Assembly (NCBI RefSeq): GCF_947502395.1
Contig: NZ_CANMZM010000003.1
Span: forward strand, 772,709-836,708
Source: an uncultured Erythrobacter sp.
GTDB lineage: Bacteria; Pseudomonadota; Alphaproteobacteria; Sphingomonadales; Sphingomonadaceae
Reading direction: 5' to 3'
DNA length: 64,000 nucleotides
A program made the translations under genes and the position numbers. The stretch's first letter is position 1. Every line of letters starts with the position of its first letter. Below, in pieces: positions 60,520 to 64,000 of this stretch. Under the pieces are notes generated by a model. The model had not been told where the DNA came from. It saw only the letters and a program-made list of their open reading frames with translations, and ran no database searches.

Positions 60520-61078
60520 ACCCCGCCGCTTTCAGCAGCGCACGCGTTTCATAAAGCGGCAGGCCCATCACGCCCGAATGGCTGCCTTTCATCCATTGGA
60601 TAAGCGCCTCGGCTTGGCCCTGGATCGCATAGCCGCCAGCCTTGCCGCGCCATTCGTCGCTAGCGATGTAACCGTCGATTTCTTCGCGAGAGAGGTTCTT
60701 GAACCGCACCACATTCTCATTCAGGCGCTCGCGGGAAGACCCATCGGGAGCACGCAGTATTACGCTGGAGAGCACCACATGCCGTCGCCCGGAAAGCAGC
60801 TTGAGGCAATCGCGCGCCTCGTTCTCTTCCTCAGTCTTGGGCAATATTCTGCGGCCAGCAGCTACCACTGTGTCACCAGCGAGCACAAATCCCGGCGCGG
60901 CAACTGCCAGCGCCTTCTCTCGCCCCATGCGCAAGGCATAGTCGCGTGGGCGCTCATCTTTGAGAGGGGTTTCATCAATCTCGGCGGGTGTCACCGCGTC
61001 GGGCACGATGCTAAGGCGCGCCAAAAGGTCTCGCCGTCGGGGCGATGCTGAGGCCAATGTCAGATGAGGCGCGCTCAT
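60506..61078 (-). CDS. maf: Maf-type nucleoside triphosphate pyrophosphatase
   Basis: A 190-residue house-cleaning enzyme hydrolysing noncanonical (d)NTPs such as dTTP/UTP or modified ones. ASASPRRRDLL at the start, FVLAGDTVVAAGRRILPKTEEENEAR with the metal Asp, and GGYAIQGQAEALIQWMKGSHSGVMGLPLYET are standard. The start ATG at 61078 lies 12 bases past the infA stop on the same strand. Confidence 0.94.
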   Translation of the reverse strand: MSAPHLTLASASPRRRDLLARLSIVPDAVTPAEIDETPLKDERPRDYALRMGREKALAVAAPGFVLAGDTVVAAGRRILPKTEEENEARDCLKLLSGRRHVVLSSVILRAPDGSSRERLNENVVRFKNLSREEIDGYIASDEWRGKAGGYAIQGQAEALIQWMKGSHSGVMGLPLYETRALLKAAGFDIA

Positions 61079-61090
61079 AGGCGCACCGAA

Positions 61091-61336
61091 TTATTGCGGG
61101 CCGGGACCGCCGCGGCCCGGCATAAAGCGATAGGTGATGCGGGCTTTGGTAAGGTCATATGGCGTCAGCTCGCAGAGCACTTCGTCACCCACGAGCACGC
61201 GGATACGGTTCTTGCGCATCTTGCCGGCCGTGTGACCCAGCACTTCGTGGCCGTTCTCAAGCTCTACCCGGAACATCGCATTGGGCAGCAGCTCGACGAC
61301 GCGCCCGCGCATTTCGAGAAGTTCTTCTTTGGCCAT
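61091..61336 (-). CDS. infA: Translation initiation factor IF-1
   Basis: An 81-residue IF-1, an OB-fold protein binding the ribosomal A site. [53 protein letters not shown] is nearly invariant in the family, with a short C-terminal PGRGGPGPQ tail. ATG at 61336; longer frame upstream is not supported. First gene of the group with maf, RNase G-like and yacG. Confidence 0.97.
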   Translation of the reverse strand: MAKEELLEMRGRVVELLPNAMFRVELENGHEVLGHTAGKMRKNRIRVLVGDEVLCELTPYDLTKARITYRFMPGRGGPGPQ

Positions 61337-61575
61337 GTAATTCCTGTTTCTTGTTTCTCTGCCGCGACAAGGTGAATGCCGCTGGCTGTTTATCGTCTTG
61401 CGCGCGCCGTTTAGCGATGGTGAGAACAAAATGGAAGCCTCGTGCGTTAATGGCGCAAATCGCATCAAAATGAGCGACTTCTGCATCACAATCTAAGGCG
61501 CATTCGTTCCTGCTGGTGCAAACCGATACAAAGAGCCGCATTGTTGAGCGGTGAAAACTCTTCAAAAGGGCCAGA

Positions 61576-64000
61576 ATGAACGTCTCTCGTGCATTTCGAT
61601 CTGCAGCCTTGGCGGGCGTTGCCACTTGCGTGTTCATTGCTCAGCCGTCGTCGGCCCAAGATTCTGAAACTTCTGCAGACCAGTCCTCGAAGGCTTCTGA
61701 AGGGAGTGGTTCGAGCGACAATGCTGGCACAATCATCGTTGAAGGACAGAGACTTCGCGGGCAGCTTGACGTTGAGCAGGCCCCTATTCTGGAGCTAGGC
61801 GAGGAGGAAATCGCAGCGGAAGGCGTCGCATCGATTGCCGATCTTGTGACGCAAATCAGCGCACAGACAGGCTCATCGCGCGGTCGAGGCGGAAGCGGGC
61901 GGCCCATCATCCTTGTAAACGGTATTCGGCCGGGATCATTCCGCGAGCTTTTCCAGTACCCGCCAGAAGCGCTCAACCGGGTGGAAGTCTTTCCGGAAGA
62001 GGTGGCGCAACGCTTTGGTTTTTCGCCTGATCGCCGCGTTATCAACCTTATTCTGAAGGACAACTATCGCAACGCGGAGGTTGAATTCGAGTTCGAAGGG
62101 CCCTCACGCGGCGGCAATTATACCCGCGAACAGGAGCTAGGCTTCCTTCAGATCACCAATGGCGCGCGAGCGAATGTCAATCTGGAAGCAAATGATACCT
62201 CGCTCCTGACCGAGGATGAGCGCGATATCCTCCAGACACCCGGATCAATTTCAGACATTGCGGGCGATCCTGGTCAAGCGCCTTTTCGATCGCTGATTTC
62301 AGATAGTAGAGCCCTTGAAGCCAATGTCAGCTGGGCAAAAGCGTTCCTCGACAGCGGGACGGCTGTGTCCGCCAACGTATTCTATGAACGCCGCGATGCC
62401 CGCGCTCTCCAAGGGCTCAATACGGTTTTGCTGACAGATGCAGCGGGCAATAGCGCACTTCGCACTTTCGGTGAAGAAACGCCGATTGAACAGACCGTTG
62501 CTATTGATACGTTCTCCGCGTCAGGATCGGTCAACACCCCAGTCAACGCATTCCGGCTAACGTCGACTTTCGATGCCAGTTTGAGCGAGTCTGAAACGCG
62601 GTTCGATCAATTGTTCGACGCAAGTGACCTTGTGGCTTCTGCTTTGACCGGTGATTTGGCGATTGATGCGGCGCTCCCTTCGAGCATTCAAACCGGTTTC
62701 GATGTTGCAAATCGGCGCACGATCACGGCAGAAACGCTCACCACCTTGCGCGGGCCACTTGCCTATCTGCCTGGGGGGGAGCTCAATGCGACTTTTGACA
62801 TTGGCGGAAACTGGCAACGCATCGAAAGCGCTGACACCAGGACGCAAATCGATGTGGGGCTTACGCGCCGCGTCGCGACCATCGGCACCAATCTCAACAT
62901 TCCGATCACCAGCCGCCGCGAAGGTTTCGCGGATGCGCTGGGCAGTTTCACGCTCAACCTCAACTTGCGCGCAAGCGATCTGTCAGATTTCGGAACCTTG
63001 GGAAGCTACACCGCTGGTCTGACCTGGGCTCCCTTTGGTAATCTCGACTTGTCCGCGACGTACATTGAGCGCGAAGTTGCCCCTTCGCTCAACGCATTAG
63101 GCGATCCGCAGATCGTCAACTTCAATATTCCAGTTTTTGATTTTGTGAATGGTGAAACGGTGCTCGCCGATGTCACCACAGGCGGCAATCCGGACCTGAT
63201 TGCTGAAACCCAGCGCGATTGGAAATTCGCCGCCAATTGGGAGCTTCCCTTCTGGCAAGGCGCGCGTTTTCAGGTCGAATATATCCGCAACCGGTCCGAT
63301 GATGTGGTGAGCGCATTTCCTCAGATCACTCAGGAGATCGAAGCCGCTTTTCCTGATCGCATCACGCGCGATGCTGGCGGCACTTTGATTGCTCTGGACC
63401 GTCGGCAGGTAACATTCGCAGAGACGCGGGCAGACCGGCTTAATTTCAGCCTCAACCTTCGAGGTACGATTGGTGGCGGACAGCGAGGCGGGCCCCCCGG
63501 TGCGCGTGGCGGGAGGCCTGGCGGTGGTGGTGGCCCTCCTCCCGGAGCGGGCCGTGGAAGGCTGAGCGGAGGACCGCCTGCTGCAGCCGCTGCGAGCCAA
63601 AGAGAAGGTCGCCGTGCGGCCTTTATGCAGTTCCGTGAACGAATTTGCGCCGCTGACGGCCTTGAAGTGCTCACGCGCCTAGCCAACGCGATTGCGAGGG
63701 GTGAGGATGTGTCAGCGATCATTCCTGGCGGCGGCTCGCCGCGCTTGATGCGCATGGTGGAACGCATGAAGGGCGAGGATGGTCAGATTGATCCCGAACG
63801 CCTCGCCGCGATGCGTAACCGCATTTGCAATATGGATCCTTCCGCCATGCGAGACGGACCGCAAGCTGGTCCTCCCGGTGCGGCACCTGGTGATAGGCCC
63901 TCTGGTGCCCCCGGCGGTCCACCCGCTGGCGCTATGGGTGAAGGCTTCGCCGCCTTCCGAATGCTTGTTTGCGCCGAGGATGGAGAAGCCAAGCTCCGCG
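61576..64000 (+). CDS. TonB-dependent-receptor-like outer-membrane protein (3' cut by window)
   Basis: 808 codons visible, no stop before the window ends. Signal peptide (AALAGVATCVFIAQPSSAQ), a plug domain (GRPIILVNGIRPGSFRELFQ...RVEVFPEEVAQRFGFSPDRRVINLILKDN) and beta strands of the barrel. Unusually, from about residue 630 it carries Gly/Pro/Arg-rich low-complexity segments alternating with three Cys-bearing repeats (R-x-IC, R-x-IC, L-VC at 691, 751, 799). ATG at 61576; the preceding bases lack a strong ribosome site. Substrate unknown. Confidence 0.85.
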   Translation, partial: MNVSRAFRSAALAGVATCVFIAQPSSAQDSETSADQSSKASEGSGSSDNAGTIIVEGQRLRGQLDVEQAPILELGEEEIAAEGVASIADLVTQISAQTGSSRGRGGSGRPIILVNGIRPGSFRELFQYPPEALNRVEVFPEEVAQRFGFSPDRRVINLILKDNYRNAEVEFEFEGPSRGGNYTREQELGFLQITNGARANVNLEANDTSLLTEDERDILQTPGSISDIAGDPGQAPFRSLISDSRALEANVSWAKAFLDSGTAVSANVFYERRDARALQGLNTVLLTDAAGNSALRTFGEETPIEQTVAIDTFSASGSVNTPVNAFRLTSTFDASLSESETRFDQLFDASDLVASALTGDLAIDAALPSSIQTGFDVANRRTITAETLTTLRGPLAYLPGGELNATFDIGGNWQRIESADTRTQIDVGLTRRVATIGTNLNIPITSRREGFADALGSFTLNLNLRASDLSDFGTLGSYTAGLTWAPFGNLDLSATYIEREVAPSLNALGDPQIVNFNIPVFDFVNGETVLADVTTGGNPDLIAETQRDWKFAANWELPFWQGARFQVEYIRNRSDDVVSAFPQITQEIEAAFPDRITRDAGGTLIALDRRQVTFAETRADRLNFSLNLRGTIGGGQRGGPPGARGGRPGGGGGPPPGAGRGRLSGGPPAAAAASQREGRRAAFMQFRERICAADGLEVLTRLANAIARGEDVSAIIPGGGSPRLMRMVERMKGEDGQIDPERLAAMRNRICNMDPSAMRDGPQAGPPGAAPGDRPSGAPGGPPAGAMGEGFAAFRMLVCAEDGEAKLR

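Overview
The window looks like chromosomal DNA of an alphaproteobacterium of the order Sphingomonadales, most likely the Erythrobacter/Erythrobacteraceae group. Three things point there. A CcrM-type adenine methyltransferase is present, with GANTC sites and a CtrA-like half-site upstream. The gene sets infA-maf-RNase G-like-yacG-tRNA-Phe, DUF1285-NUDIX-CCA transferase and CoxIV-pntAA/pntAB/pntB are familiar in this order. Two extragenic palindromes of a type common in these genomes also occur. The content is mostly housekeeping. I see no insertion sequence, phage, CRISPR array or rRNA operon, and one tRNA gene (Phe). All identifications come from reading the sequence; no database search was run.

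Layout. 1-2.4 kb: two tandem cysteine desulfurases (the first cut by the window edge) and a [2Fe-2S] ferredoxin. 2.5-3.3 kb: four tandem copies of a 34-35 residue hydrophobic peptide gene, preceded by a sigma-54-like promoter and closed by a terminator; this is the most unusual feature. 3.3-6.2 kb: a receiver protein lacking the phospho-acceptor Asp, and parC. 6.4-10.2 kb (minus strand): a secreted protein, CCA transferase, NUDIX, DUF1285 and GNAT. 10.3-15 kb: sugar dehydrogenase lipoprotein and rnhB with overlapping divergent start codons, a Ca/Na antiporter and a DEAD-box helicase. 15.1-17.2 kb: DoxX and SnoaL-like genes divergent from a MarR regulator across a double palindromic operator, then a second SnoaL-like protein. 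17.2-18.6 kb: ccrM. 18.8-22.7 kb: two outer-membrane barrels flanking folP and an SDR.

22.7-28.4 kb: an NtrC-family regulator with a degenerate sigma-54 loop, then CoxIV, pntAA, an unknown lipoprotein-like gene, pntAB, pntB and a small membrane protein. 28.4-31.6 kb: a coupled operon of beta-helix protein, diheme cytochrome c and alpha/beta hydrolase. 31.7-38.9 kb: Asp/Glu racemase family protein, a possible structured RNA, dgt, an atypical SDR, an ABA4-like protein, acyl-CoA synthetase, DUF938, entericidin, EamA transporter and a small membrane protein. 39-48 kb: an orphan CpaF ATPase and an exopolysaccharide locus of two convergent groups. 48.3-52.6 kb: glmS and a GGDEF-EAL protein. 52.6-59.2 kb (minus strand): purC and purS-purQ, separated by a secreted caspase-like protein and an M16 metalloprotease. 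59.2-61.3 kb: tRNA-Phe, yacG, RNase G-like, maf and infA. 61.6 kb to the end: a TonB-dependent-receptor-like gene running off the window, with a Gly/Pro-rich, cysteine-bearing insertion.

Functional links. Fe-S supply sits at the left edge. The transhydrogenase operon and CoxIV tie to respiration and NADPH balance. CcrM and the CtrA-like site reflect alphaproteobacterial cell-cycle control. glmS supplies UDP-GlcNAc precursors next to the glycan locus.
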